Assembly (NCBI GenBank): GCA_007745635.1
Contig: CP036272.1
Span: 1,965,900 to 2,029,899, forward strand
Length of the DNA stretch: 64,000 nucleotides
Reading direction: 5' to 3'
Origin: Stieleria bergensis
GTDB lineage: Bacteria > Planctomycetota > Planctomycetia > Pirellulales > Pirellulaceae
Shown: positions 35,029 to 44,222 of the stretch, piece after piece
How the letters are laid out: the number at the start of each line of letters is the position of its first letter
Numbering within the stretch: the first letter of the stretch is position 1
The notes under the pieces: model-generated
Seen by the model: only the letters and a program-made list of their open reading frames with translations
Databases searched by the model: none
What the model was told of the DNA's origin: nothing
Program-made: the position numbers and the translations under genes

Positions 35029-35592
35029 TTACTGGCGAAGCCAACTGCAGACTCGATGGTACGTTGGCACTTGGATGATCACGGCCAGCAACGCAATGGC
35101 GATCGGGATCAAGTGGATGAAGTTGTCGCCCAACATCATCAAGATCGCATTGGCCACCGCGCCGCCTTCGGCTGCCGCTTGGCTAATGATCGTGCCGGTG
35201 GCGATTCTGCCCATGACTTCGTTGTTGACCACTAACTCCTCTTCGCCTGTGGTGGACGAAGCGTCTTGCAGCCGAGCGGCTTGTTCTTTTGCCTGCTGAA
35301 AGATCACCCGTTTGACAATGAAGCCGACGGGAAGGGTCGCTGCGACCATCACAAAACCAATCAGAGGAAACAGCATGTCTTCACTGGAAAGGGAAAACTT
35401 GAACGCTCCCTCGTTGTTGCTCCAGGACAGGTAGCCCATCACGGCGGTGATGACCACGATGCCGTTTGCCAAGGCAAAGGTAATGATTTGGTTGACGCGA
35501 ATCAGCTGATCAATTTCACCCCGATTCAATGGACTGCCAGACGGATCGGTCGGGAGACTCGACGTGTACGGGTTTTGCGCGGGATTGATCAT
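35029..35592 (-). CDS. Small integral membrane protein, function unknown
   Basis: The 187-residue protein has about four hydrophobic segments: IITFALANGIVVITAVMGYL (near residues 37-56), MLFPLIGFVMVAATLPVGFIV, a weaker Ala-rich one (ISQAAAEGGAVANAILMML), and LIPIAIALLAVIIQVP near the end. The N-terminus is polar (NPAQNPYTSSLPTDP). No known family is recognised. The ATG at 35592 is preceded by GGA seven bases upstream; an ATG at 35664 also is in frame. Confidence 0.7.
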   Translation of the reverse strand: MINPAQNPYTSSLPTDPSGSPLNRGEIDQLIRVNQIITFALANGIVVITAVMGYLSWSNNEGAFKFSLSSEDMLFPLIGFVMVAATLPVGFIVKRVIFQQAKEQAARLQDASSTTGEEELVVNNEVMGRIATGTIISQAAAEGGAVANAILMMLGDNFIHLIPIAIALLAVIIQVPTYHRVCSWLRQ

Positions 35593-35995
35593 GGGTCGTT
35601 CCAGTGGGTGAAAGGAAGGGTTGCGCTGCCGAGATCGAATTGTACCCGAATCAAGGTCGCCCAAGAGGCTGGTCTGATCATAGGCTCGATTCGTTGGCTG
35701 TGGCGGCGCGGCGAAGTGATTGGGATGTCAGGTTGACGGTGTTTGCCAGGCAGGACGATGCCACGGTGTTGAACTGGGCCCTGGATTTGAACTGGGCCCT
35801 GGATTTGAACTGGGCCCTGGATTTGAACTGGGCCCTGAATTTGAACTGGGCCCTGAATTTGAACTGGGCCCTGATTGGCGGCCTCTCGGTCGGGAAGACC
35901 GTTTGGGTTACGATCCCATCCCAGGGTCGCTAGACTATGCGGGTCCATGCGATGGATTGGTTCTTCAATAGCGATTAACTTTGGCGAATGGCACG
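35593..35995. other. Intergenic region with a minisatellite
   Basis: About 400 bases between divergent genes. It contains the 18-bp repeat at 35769-35876 (entered separately) and should hold both promoters. No gene is supported, although the repeat is open in several frames because it lacks stop codons. Confidence 0.5.
35769..35876. repeat. 18-bp minisatellite, six copies
   Basis: Six head-to-tail copies of TTGAACTGGGCCCTGGAT. The first three copies end in GGAT, the next two in GAAT and the last in GATT, so the array has grown by duplication and then diverged in blocks. Each unit has a GGGCCC palindrome. Confidence 0.95.
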
Positions 35996-36820
35996 ATGTC
36001 TGCTGACGATTTTCTTCCACCTTCTGATCCTCCCGGCGGATCGGGTTCTGAGCCTTCTGGACTTCCCGAAGGGGCGCAGCCACAGAGCCCTCCCCTGCGT
36101 GCCCGAGTGCCAGATCATGTTTCTTCAGGAAACTTTAGCACTGGCGCGATCGTGATGACGGGGCCAACGGAGTTCATCATTGACTTTTTGCAGACGATCG
36201 GCAGACCGCAAAAGGTTGCCTGCCGAGTGGTGGTGCCGTTCAATGTGATGCCGCAAATGATTGAGGCGTTGCAAACGAACTTAAATCTCTATCGCAATCG
36301 GTTTGGTGATCCTGTGCAACCGGCTCAGCAACCGCCCAACCCCGACGCTCGTCGGCCAACGCCTCAGGAAATCTATGACGACTTGAAGATGCCTGATGAG
36401 GTGTTGAGCGGCACGTATGCAAACGGCGTCATGATTGGTCATGGAGCGACAGAATTTGGATTGGATTTCCTGACCAGCTTTTTTCCGCAGTCCGCCGTCA
36501 GTGCTCGAGTCTTCTTGGCTGCCGGACAGGTGCCGCGTTTGCTTGATTCGCTCCAGGGCGCGGTGAAACAACTCGACCAACGCCGCGGCCAGCAAGCGCC
36601 CGGACAGCAAGCGCCCGGCCAACTGCCACCGGGAAACCTGCCCACTGGTGGCCTTCCTGCTGGGCCAGTGGCCGGAGGCGCCCAAGGGCCCAATGCGGTG
36701 AACGATCCCCCCGCCGAGACACCAGGGAATCAAAACGACAATCATGACAATGATGGTGACTCGCCTGGCAAAGGGACAAATGGTGAGGCATCTGACTTGC
36801 CACCGGATCACACGCCCTAG
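35996..36820 (+). CDS. DUF3467 protein with duplicated domain
   Basis: The 274-residue protein carries two copies of the DUF3467 pattern. The first (about residues 45-100) reads SSGNFSTGAIVMTGPTEFII... ending in MPQMIEALQTNLNLY. The second (about 130-200) reads LSGTYANGVMIGHGATEFGL... ending in QVPRLLDSLQGAVKQL. A Gln/Pro/Gly-rich tail with repeated QQAPG follows. DUF3467 occurs singly in many bacteria; its role is unknown. The ATG at 35996 is preferred over an in-frame TTG at 35981, though no strong ribosome-binding site is present. Confidence 0.72.
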   Translation: MSADDFLPPSDPPGGSGSEPSGLPEGAQPQSPPLRARVPDHVSSGNFSTGAIVMTGPTEFIIDFLQTIGRPQKVACRVVVPFNVMPQMIEALQTNLNLYRNRFGDPVQPAQQPPNPDARRPTPQEIYDDLKMPDEVLSGTYANGVMIGHGATEFGLDFLTSFFPQSAVSARVFLAAGQVPRLLDSLQGAVKQLDQRRGQQAPGQQAPGQLPPGNLPTGGLPAGPVAGGAQGPNAVNDPPAETPGNQNDNHDNDGDSPGKGTNGEASDLPPDHTP

Positions 36821-36959
36821 CATTCGATCGCTAGCAGGACCAACTGTTTAGGCAGTGACAACCGTTTAGTCAGTGACAAAGCTGGACGCTGTCCATGGTT
36901 GTCTCTTTGCAAACTCAACCCGTGACTCATCACAGACGATTCGACAACGAGGAAAAGCG

Positions 36960-37613
36960 ATGGCGATTTCGGATGACTTGCCATTGATGGGCAACTTACC
37001 AAACGCGGAGATCCCTTTCGGCTTGCCATTGGTGCTGGCTAGTGGTTCACCACGCCGCTCACAACTGCTGTCGGCGGCCGGTTATCAATTCTCCATTGAT
37101 CCTGCTAGCGATTCAGCTGAATGCGGGGTCTGCAGCCGAGAAACGGCTCCCGAGCTTGTGGCTAGGTACGCTTTTCGAAAGGCCGAAGACGTCGCCAGGA
37201 AGCACGCAGGCAAGATGATTTTGGCCGCCGATACGGTCGCCTCAGTCAACGGCCAGATTCTGGGAAAACCCTCAAACGAACAGCATGCCGCCGAGATGCT
37301 CCGGACCTTAAGTGGCAAACGACATTCGGTGTTCACCGGCGTCTGCCTTTGGTCCACGGTCGATCACCGCTGTCTGGTCGAGGTGGTGCAGACCGAACTG
37401 GAAATGGAGCCGATCAGTGATCAGGTCATTTCGGACTATCTTGAAACCATGCTCTGGGAAGGGAAAGCCGGGGCATTCGGATACCAAGATGGCAATGATT
37501 GGATTCGCATCGTCAATGGCGGCAGCGAAAGCAATGTTGTCGGCTTGCCAATGGAGAGATTAAAAGAATTGCTGGAAAGTTTTGAAGAATCTGCCGAAAA
37601 GATCAATCTGTAG
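36960..37613 (+). CDS. maf: Maf-family nucleotide pyrophosphatase
   Basis: Maf proteins hydrolyse non-canonical or modified nucleoside triphosphates (dTTP/UTP/m7GTP types) and restrain septum formation. The 217-residue protein has the N-terminal motif LVLASGSPRRSQLLSAAGY, the catalytic Asp in ILAADTVASVNGQILGKP, and SGKRHSVFTGVCL in the middle; EGKAGAFGYQDGN and VVGLPMERL close it. The start is set by GAGG seven bases before the ATG at 36960. Exact substrate class (YhdE-like or YceF-like) cannot be decided. Confidence 0.9.
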   Translation: MAISDDLPLMGNLPNAEIPFGLPLVLASGSPRRSQLLSAAGYQFSIDPASDSAECGVCSRETAPELVARYAFRKAEDVARKHAGKMILAADTVASVNGQILGKPSNEQHAAEMLRTLSGKRHSVFTGVCLWSTVDHRCLVEVVQTELEMEPISDQVISDYLETMLWEGKAGAFGYQDGNDWIRIVNGGSESNVVGLPMERLKELLESFEESAEKINL

Positions 37614-37688
37614 ACTGCTCAAGTCGGCAGAATGGGTTGTTCGGTCTTTCGTCACTCCCCGTTCATTGGTCCCTCAACGGTCGAACTC

Positions 37689-38783
37689 ATGATCGATTCG
37701 CTTTACCCAGCTAATAGGCGTTGTTCTCAGCCCATTGATCGCGTTGTTCAACACACGCAAGCCGGTTTTCGGTTGGCGTCTTTGCGAACGCTCCAAGCTT
37801 GCTTGGCCATTTGTTTGGCAGGTGTGCTCATGGTGCACACTTCTTCGGCGCAGTCTGCCTCTGCCAAAAATTGGGCTGGGGAAATGTTTTCCGGCCAGGA
37901 TCACGATTTCAACGCCGTCGGGGTGGGAGCAAAGTGTGAATATCACTTTGATTTCAAGAACCTCTATGAAGAGGACGTGCATGTCGCGTCGGTGCGATCA
38001 AGTTGTGGTTGCACGATACCGTCGGTCACCAAGGACACGCTGAAGACACATGAGACCGCGGCGATTGTCGCCAAATTCAACACCACTTCGTTTGTTGGGC
38101 ACAAAGAAGCCACGATCACCGTGGTCTTCGACAAGCCGTATTACGCCGAAGTTCGCTTGAAAGTCAAAGGCTTCATTCGTACCGATGTGATGTTTGATCC
38201 GGCCGAGGTGAACGTTGGCGAAATCGCCGCCGGCGAATCGGCCAAGGAAAATGTGACAGTGACGTACAATGGGCGTTTGAATTGGAACATCACCGATGTC
38301 CGCAGCCACTGTGATCACTTGCAAGTCCAGCTAGGCAAGCCGGTTCGAACGGTCGGACGAGTTCAGATCCCCATGACGGTTACGATCAAGCCATCGATGC
38401 CAGAGGGCGATATGCGGCACGTCTTGACGCTCGTGAGTAACGATCCAAATTATCCCACAACGGATCTGATGATTCGCGGTCGGGTACGACCGGCAGTCAG
38501 TGTTTCACCGGCGGCACTGGGTTTTGGAACCGCCAAGCCCGGCGACACGGTCGAGAAGCGATTGGTTGTCCGAGCGGACATGCCGTTCGCGATTTCTGAA
38601 ATCCTCTGCAGTGACGAACGATTTGAATTCAAATATCCCGAAGGCGAAAAAAAACTGCACTTCGTGAAAGTGAAATTCAACGCGGGGGAAGCCGAGGATT
38701 GGATCGGACAAGAAGTTCGCATCGTCACCAATCTGGAAGGTGGCAAGTCCGCCAAATGCATCGTCACCGCTGTGGTCCAATAG
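37689..38783 (+). CDS. DUF1573 secreted protein
   Basis: The 364-residue protein has a signal segment (ACLAICLAGVLMVHTSSAQS, about residues 38-57) and the DUF1573 module, with the Cys pair SSCGCTIPS near residue 110 and the beta-sandwich block GHKEATITVVFDKP. The later part contains two further immunoglobulin-like beta blocks (VGEIAAGESAKENVTVTYNG; FGTAKPGDTVEKRLVVR). DUF1573 resembles ASH/MSP-type beta-sandwiches; a periplasmic or surface role is likely. The ATG at 37689 gives a slightly long N-region before the signal; a downstream start is possible. Confidence 0.82.
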   Translation: MIDSLYPANRRCSQPIDRVVQHTQAGFRLASLRTLQACLAICLAGVLMVHTSSAQSASAKNWAGEMFSGQDHDFNAVGVGAKCEYHFDFKNLYEEDVHVASVRSSCGCTIPSVTKDTLKTHETAAIVAKFNTTSFVGHKEATITVVFDKPYYAEVRLKVKGFIRTDVMFDPAEVNVGEIAAGESAKENVTVTYNGRLNWNITDVRSHCDHLQVQLGKPVRTVGRVQIPMTVTIKPSMPEGDMRHVLTLVSNDPNYPTTDLMIRGRVRPAVSVSPAALGFGTAKPGDTVEKRLVVRADMPFAISEILCSDERFEFKYPEGEKKLHFVKVKFNAGEAEDWIGQEVRIVTNLEGGKSAKCIVTAVVQ

Positions 38784-39146
38784 CAAGCCATTGCGGCGGC
38801 CAAGTCTCAGGCCGCTGCGCTGCTCTCTTTGCAAAACCCACTCTCTTTGCAGATCTCGCTTTGGGCCAGGCGGCTTGTTCTGTCTGTCAACGTTCATCCG
38901 TCCGTTCACATGACTTGATGGGCAAACGGTCAGGCTTCCCTGTGTCCCGAAACCAGCGATTTTGCCCTCAATTGTGAAATTGTGTTTCAGGTACCTGCGG
39001 AACTCCATGGCGCGGCTTGATGAGAAAGCTATCCATTGACGGGAGCCTGTGTGAGATCACGCCAGGAAAAGATACCAGTGATCATGCCAGCGATCGGGTG
39101 TCTGCTCCTCAGAGGGTTGGTTTTGGGTTGCCTTAAGAGACGAAAC
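38784..39146. other. Intergenic region
   Basis: 363 bases between the DUF1573 gene and the chemoreceptor gene. The chemoreceptor frame is open from 39036, but the sequence before 39147 does not look like a normal start region. Nothing else notable. Confidence 0.4.
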
Positions 39147-41606
39147 ATGCAGTTCTTGAAGAAGATTGGTTTGGGAAGATTCATCCCGATCGCTTTGACC
39201 GTTGTGTCGATTGCCGTCGCCTTTGTCTGCATTCGTGCGGTGGACGACATGATCGATGCCAATGCTTGGGTGGAGCATACACATGAAGTGATTGCCGAAG
39301 CCGAAAACATTGAGTCTTCTGCAGTCGACATGGAAGCTGGAATGCGAGGCTATTTGCTGGCTGGCAAAGAGGAGTTTTTGGATCCGTATCACCATGGAGC
39401 GGATGAATTTACACAGCGGGTTGCGGCACTCAAACAGACTGTTAGCGATAATCCGCCGCAAGTTGAATTGCTCGGTGAAATCGACCAGACGATTCAGCAC
39501 TGGCAAACGTTGGTTTCCAAACCCGCCATCGAACTGCGCCAGTCCATTGGTCATGGGCAGACCATGAATGACTTGGCAAGATTGGTTGCACAAGCTCGCG
39601 GCAAAGACTATTTCGATCGTTTTCGCGATCAAGTTTTCGTCTTCAGCGACCAGGAACGGCGACGACTAGAGCAACGGAAAGTGGCTTCTCAGGAAGCGCG
39701 TCAGACTGCGATTGAATCCTTGAAGACCATCGATCGGGCGAATGCCTGGGTGTCACAGAGCTACACGGTGATCGTTGATGCCCAGGAGATCCTTGCGTCT
39801 GCAGTCGACATGCAGCTTGGCATGCGGGGCTTTTTGCTAACCGGACAAAGCAACGCTCTTGCACCCTATCGCAAAGGAGCTCGTGCGTTTTACGAAAAGG
39901 CACAGACGTTAAAAAAGACGCTGGCTGATCATCCGCAGCAAGTCCGTTTGCTCGATGAGATGACCGAGAACGTTCGGCAGTGGCAAGCGAAGGTAGCCGA
40001 TCCAGCCATTGCGTCGGTACGGGCCGCAGGTCCACGCAGTAAATTGAGCTTTGAAACGCAGCCTGATTCGGAGAGCGGCTACCTGCAAACCTGCCGACAA
40101 CAGATCGCAACATTGATTCAGCGCGAGTCAAATCGGCTCTCCAAACGACAGCAAGAAAGCCGTCAAGCGACAGCCCAAATTGGACGGTGTGTGGACTTGA
40201 TGAGCGATTCTGATTTGGGGGTTCAGCAGACCTATCGTGTGATCGGTGAAGCCAGTCAGTTGTTGGCGTCTGCGGTCGACATGGAGACCGGCATGCGAGG
40301 TTATCTGCTGGCCGGTAAAGAGACGTTTCTGGAACCCTACCAAGCGGGTCAAGCCGCCTTCGCAAAGCAAAGCAATCAACTGCAACAAACCGTCAAAGAC
40401 AATCCGCAGCAGGTCGCTCAAGTGAAAGCGCTTACAGGAACCATCGAGCAGTGGATTCAGAATGTCACTGAGCCGATGATCGACCTTCGTCGAAAGATCG
40501 GTGATTCTCAGACGATGGACGATATGGCCGACTTGGTTGCACAGGCCAAGGGCAAGATGTACTTTGACACGTTTCGTGACCAGATCGAGACCTTTGCCGG
40601 TCGTGAACGCGAGCTGATGGCGAAACGCAAGCAAAAGGCTTTTCGAGGCGCAAACGCCGCTTGGTACATGATCGTCGGTGGAACGATGCTGATCATCCTG
40701 CTTTCCTGTATCGCTTCGACCGCCATGCGCCGCAGTATCACTTCGCCGCTGCGTCACTCGGCACTGAATCTTAAACGCATGTCCAACGAACGTTTACAGA
40801 AACTCGGTCTGCGACTGAGTTCGTCTGCATCAGAGACTGCCGAACAAGCACGGATGGTGGGCCTGACTTCTAATGAATTGTCTGAAAATGCTTCCGCGTT
40901 GGGGTCTGCGGTGGAACAGCTGGATCTCAGTATTCGCGAGATCTCGACCAACACGACGACAGCGGTGGAAATCGCTGGCAACGCGGTTCTGGCTGCAAAA
41001 CAAAGCGGTACGGTGATCAATGAGCTCAACGGCAACGCCAATCAGATCGGCGAGCTAATCAAGAGCATCCACTCCATCGCTGAACAGACAAACTTGTTGG
41101 CACTCAATGCGACCATTGAAGCCGCTCGTGCCGGCGAAGCAGGCAAAGGCTTTGCTGTTGTCGCCAACGAAGTCAAGGAATTGGCTTTTGAAACTAGCAA
41201 AGCGACCAAACATATTGTCGTGTCCATTGAGGCGATTCAAGCAGGAACTTCCGAAGCTGTCGCGGCGATCAACCGAGTTTCGAATGTGATTGGCGAAATC
41301 AACGAACGCCAAAGCTCCATTGCATCGGCTGTCCAAGAACAGTCAGCGATGACCAGTGAAATCACTCGCGCGATCGATGGATTTGTTCATGGCAGTGGCG
41401 AGATCGTCAATGGAATCGGCTTGGTTGCCGATCGAGCCAAAGCAACCGACACCGATTCCAGTGAAACGCTGCGAACCGCTGCGGACATCGATCAATTGGC
41501 CGGCGAGTTGCTCTGCCTAGTAGGCCAGACAAGTCGTGCTGTGCAGGCTGCCAAAGCCGCCGGACAGGAATCCGACCAAGACAGCGACGCAGCGCTGGCG
41601 ATTTAA
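39147..41606 (+). CDS. Methyl-accepting chemotaxis protein with three CHASE3-like repeats
   Basis: The 819-residue receptor has an N-terminal membrane helix (about residues 10-28), then three successive CHASE3-like domains of about 160 residues each, recognisable by the repeated core [18 protein letters not shown]..., [17 protein letters not shown]... and [18 protein letters not shown].... A second membrane helix ([17 protein letters not shown]) and a short HAMP-like remnant (SITSPLRH) lead into the signalling domain, whose hairpin tip reads [31 protein letters not shown]. The signalling domain should contact CheA/CheW; no other chemotaxis gene is here. The ATG at 39147 is preferred over an upstream frame start at 39036. 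Confidence 0.9.
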   Translation: MQFLKKIGLGRFIPIALTVVSIAVAFVCIRAVDDMIDANAWVEHTHEVIAEAENIESSAVDMEAGMRGYLLAGKEEFLDPYHHGADEFTQRVAALKQTVSDNPPQVELLGEIDQTIQHWQTLVSKPAIELRQSIGHGQTMNDLARLVAQARGKDYFDRFRDQVFVFSDQERRRLEQRKVASQEARQTAIESLKTIDRANAWVSQSYTVIVDAQEILASAVDMQLGMRGFLLTGQSNALAPYRKGARAFYEKAQTLKKTLADHPQQVRLLDEMTENVRQWQAKVADPAIASVRAAGPRSKLSFETQPDSESGYLQTCRQQIATLIQRESNRLSKRQQESRQATAQIGRCVDLMSDSDLGVQQTYRVIGEASQLLASAVDMETGMRGYLLAGKETFLEPYQAGQAAFAKQSNQLQQTVKDNPQQVAQVKALTGTIEQWIQNVTEPMIDLRRKIGDSQTMDDMADLVAQAKGKMYFDTFRDQIETFAGRERELMAKRKQKAFRGANAAWYMIVGGTMLIILLSCIASTAMRRSITSPLRHSALNLKRMSNERLQKLGLRLSSSASETAEQARMVGLTSNELSENASALGSAVEQLDLSIREISTNTTTAVEIAGNAVLAAKQSGTVINELNGNANQIGELIKSIHSIAEQTNLLALNATIEAARAGEAGKGFAVVANEVKELAFETSKATKHIVVSIEAIQAGTSEAVAAINRVSNVIGEINERQSSIASAVQEQSAMTSEITRAIDGFVHGSGEIVNGIGLVADRAKATDTDSSETLRTAADIDQLAGELLCLVGQTSRAVQAAKAAGQESDQDSDAALAI

Positions 41607-41712
41607 CGGTTCCTGATCCGATTGCCGTGGTCAGGGGGCGTTCGGACGCATCGCTGACCAGAGAGTTGGCGGCGGTTGTTGTCCCGGTGATTCGCAGTGC
41701 TTACCACGGCGA

Positions 41713-42825
41713 TTAGCTTGCCACGGGATAAGAGCCTAGGATCTCCAGTCGATGAGTGATCGTGCCCAGCTGTGCGACCGCTGTTTGCACTGACGGCTGG
41801 TCTCGATGCCCGCTGAATTCAACAAAGAAGAGATACTCGTTTCTTGAACCCGGCATTGGGAATGATTCGATCCAGGTCAGATTGAGTTCAGCCTGTTGGA
41901 AGATCTTCATCACGTCGGCCAACGCACCCGGCCGGTGAGCGACTTGCAAGAGGAGCGAGGTTTTGTCGGTGCCCGTGGGCTGTGGTTGCTCGCGTCCTAG
42001 CACGGCAAACCGCGTGACGTTGTCGCGATTGTCTTCGATGTTCTGGTTGATCGCTTGCAAGCCATAAGCTCGGCCAGCGGGTAAACTGGCCACCGCTGCG
42101 ATGCTGGGATCTTGAGCAGCAGATTCTGCGGCTGCGGTGGTGCTGCCGACTTCGATCAATTTTGCAGCGGGAAAGTTGGCTGCTAGCCACTGGCGGCACT
42201 GTGATAACGCTTGCGGCTTGCTGTGAATCTCTGTGATCTGATCTCGTGTGCCGCTAGCGAGCAAATTGTGGTGGATCGGTAGCAGGACTTCGCCACAGAT
42301 TTGCATGTGCCGGCGAACAAACATCCCCAACGTGTCAACGATTCGACCATCGGTGCTGTTTTCAATCGGGACAAGGCCGTACTTGGCGTCGCCGCGATGC
42401 ACGGCATCGAAGACCGCTGCGATGCTGGTGACGGGAGCCAGTGGAGCCGCTTCGCCAAAGAACTTGACTGCGGCCAGGTGGCTGTAGCTGTACTTCGGGC
42501 CCAGGAAACTCACCGAGGTGTCGTTGATCTGATCTCGGCAATGACTGGCGATGTGCAGGAGCGTCTGCCACAGTGAGTCATTGCAGGCCTGGGCGGGCGG
42601 TGTTGGTTCGCCCGAGGTTTGGTTCAACACCAAGCCCAGTGCCGCCTTCTCTTGCATGGCAGTTGGCAGCTGATCTGCAGCGGCCAGTTGGCTGACGATC
42701 TGCTCACGTTGTTTGATCAGGTCAGCCAATTGCCCGTCGATCGCTCCTAACTGATCCAGCGTTGGAGTTGCATCCGGAGACGACGGTGAGGAGGATTCAG
42801 AATCGGTGCGCGTGTTTTCCGACAT
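41713..42825 (-). CDS. pheA: Bifunctional chorismate mutase / prephenate dehydratase (P-protein)
   Basis: The 370-residue protein has three parts. Residues 20-110 form an AroQ-like chorismate mutase (LGAIDGQLADLIKQREQIVSQLA and a C-terminal helix with HCRDQIN). Residues 115-285 form the prephenate dehydratase with SFLGPKYSYSHLAAVKFFG and VPIENSTDGRIVDTLGM. The ACT domain (about 290-365) has TSLLLQVAHRPGALADVMKIF and NLTWIESFP for phenylalanine feedback binding. It makes phenylpyruvate for phenylalanine. The chorismate mutase part is more diverged than the rest, so its activity should be tested before being assumed. Unlinked to other aromatic genes here. Confidence 0.9.
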   Translation of the reverse strand: MSENTRTDSESSSPSSPDATPTLDQLGAIDGQLADLIKQREQIVSQLAAADQLPTAMQEKAALGLVLNQTSGEPTPPAQACNDSLWQTLLHIASHCRDQINDTSVSFLGPKYSYSHLAAVKFFGEAAPLAPVTSIAAVFDAVHRGDAKYGLVPIENSTDGRIVDTLGMFVRRHMQICGEVLLPIHHNLLASGTRDQITEIHSKPQALSQCRQWLAANFPAAKLIEVGSTTAAAESAAQDPSIAAVASLPAGRAYGLQAINQNIEDNRDNVTRFAVLGREQPQPTGTDKTSLLLQVAHRPGALADVMKIFQQAELNLTWIESFPMPGSRNEYLFFVEFSGHRDQPSVQTAVAQLGTITHRLEILGSYPVAS

Positions 42826-42935
42826 GATCTGTTGGGGAGTCCGTGGTTGGGCGGTCCGTGGCTGGGCAGCACGTTGGAGCCGCTATTCTTCGACCGAGCT
42901 CGCGTCTCGGCAAGCTCAGATTGGGATCAAGTCCA

Positions 42936-44222
42936 TTAATTTAAATTGCCTTGGTCGTCAAAGGTTAGCTCACGGGGTTCATCGAGGGCCTGGAATGTTG
43001 CGGTGACTTGTTCTGAGAGAGCGCTGGGATCGGCGGGTTCGCGTGGGGCAATCAAACACGCCTCACTACAGGAAAATTGGTCCAAATGCAGTGTGTCTTT
43101 GATTCGAGCCCATTTGAGCTGTTCGGCAGGCTTGCCACTTTGCTGCATAACGGCTTGGAAGACGTCACGATCGTTGTCGAACCAGACGGGCATGGCGGCG
43201 GCGGTGGCGTGGCCAGCGGTAATGCAGTTGACACGCGTTTTTTGTAAGTCATAGGCCTCGGCAACCCAGCGATGCGTGTATTCGGCGATCCCGATTCCCG
43301 ACGCATTGCCAGCTGTTTTTGATGTCAAACTGCGGACATAGATCTCATGGATGCGTGGTTGTTCATCAGGGCCAGCCATTTTGTCGTGCCACTTGCGACC
43401 AATCACATTGGTGTCCATCCCCGTCCCGCTGATCTCTTTGCCGATCTGATCCACGATCAGCAAGTCCAGTTCTGGAAACGGTAGTCGGGGCATCCAGTCC
43501 ATCGCTTGCTGTAACAGCTGGGGCTCGCGTTGGAGCCAATCCTGCGGCTCGATCAATTCGATGTGACCGACTTGATCAAAGGCGTCTTCGACCAGCGCGA
43601 TTCCAAGTGTGACGGGAGTCTGAGACAAAATGTTGGGAATCAACTGGGGAGTGATCTTTTCCAACTGATAATCGAAGGAAGCAAAGGTCGGGTGAAAGGC
43701 AATGGCACCGCGATGTTTGCCCAAACCGATCATCAACATTTTGCACAAACCACTTTGGACAGCTCCTGTCAGACGCGTGTGTGGTTTGACACGGTTGATC
43801 AGAATCAGCTGATCGGCCGCCGCGGCGTGTTTGTCAAAATACAGGGACAGTCCATGCGGGCCGTCGCCTAAATGCACGGTTTCCATCGAGGATCGAATCG
43901 GGCAGCCAACGCTTTGTTCGCTCACGCCAAGTGATTTGAGCACATCGATTTGACCCTCCGCAGTGGCTCCTCCATGGCTGCCCATCGCGGGCACCACGAA
44001 GGGCTCGCCGCCTTGGGCGATGATCGTCTTGACGATGGCGGACACACATTGGTCAATGCGATCGATGCCGCGACTGCCCACTGCGATGCCGACTTGGTCG
44101 CCAGCTGTGACGGCATCGATGGCCGGATGGTGTTGCAGTTGTTCCGCCAGAGTTTGCTGAAGATTGTCGATGCGGCGGCGAGCGAATTGTTGTTGAACGG
44201 ACTGAAAGCGAGGCAGGCTCAT
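42936..44222 (-). CDS. LarA-like (DUF2088) protein
   Basis: The 428-residue protein begins with the nickel-dependent lactate racemase N-terminal-domain pattern: VGIAVGSRGIDRIDQCV and GGEPFVVPAMGSHGGATAEGQ, followed by INRVKPHTRLTGAVQSGLCKMLMIGLGKHRG. LarA family members racemise or epimerise 2-hydroxyacids with a nickel pincer cofactor, but the larB/C/E maturation genes are not in the window and this length and order differ from LarA itself. It may act on another hydroxyacid or sugar acid. Its ATG overlaps the stop of the gluzincin/LRR gene by four bases (ATGA). Confidence 0.75.
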   Translation of the reverse strand: MSLPRFQSVQQQFARRRIDNLQQTLAEQLQHHPAIDAVTAGDQVGIAVGSRGIDRIDQCVSAIVKTIIAQGGEPFVVPAMGSHGGATAEGQIDVLKSLGVSEQSVGCPIRSSMETVHLGDGPHGLSLYFDKHAAAADQLILINRVKPHTRLTGAVQSGLCKMLMIGLGKHRGAIAFHPTFASFDYQLEKITPQLIPNILSQTPVTLGIALVEDAFDQVGHIELIEPQDWLQREPQLLQQAMDWMPRLPFPELDLLIVDQIGKEISGTGMDTNVIGRKWHDKMAGPDEQPRIHEIYVRSLTSKTAGNASGIGIAEYTHRWVAEAYDLQKTRVNCITAGHATAAAMPVWFDNDRDVFQAVMQQSGKPAEQLKWARIKDTLHLDQFSCSEACLIAPREPADPSALSEQVTATFQALDEPRELTFDDQGNLN

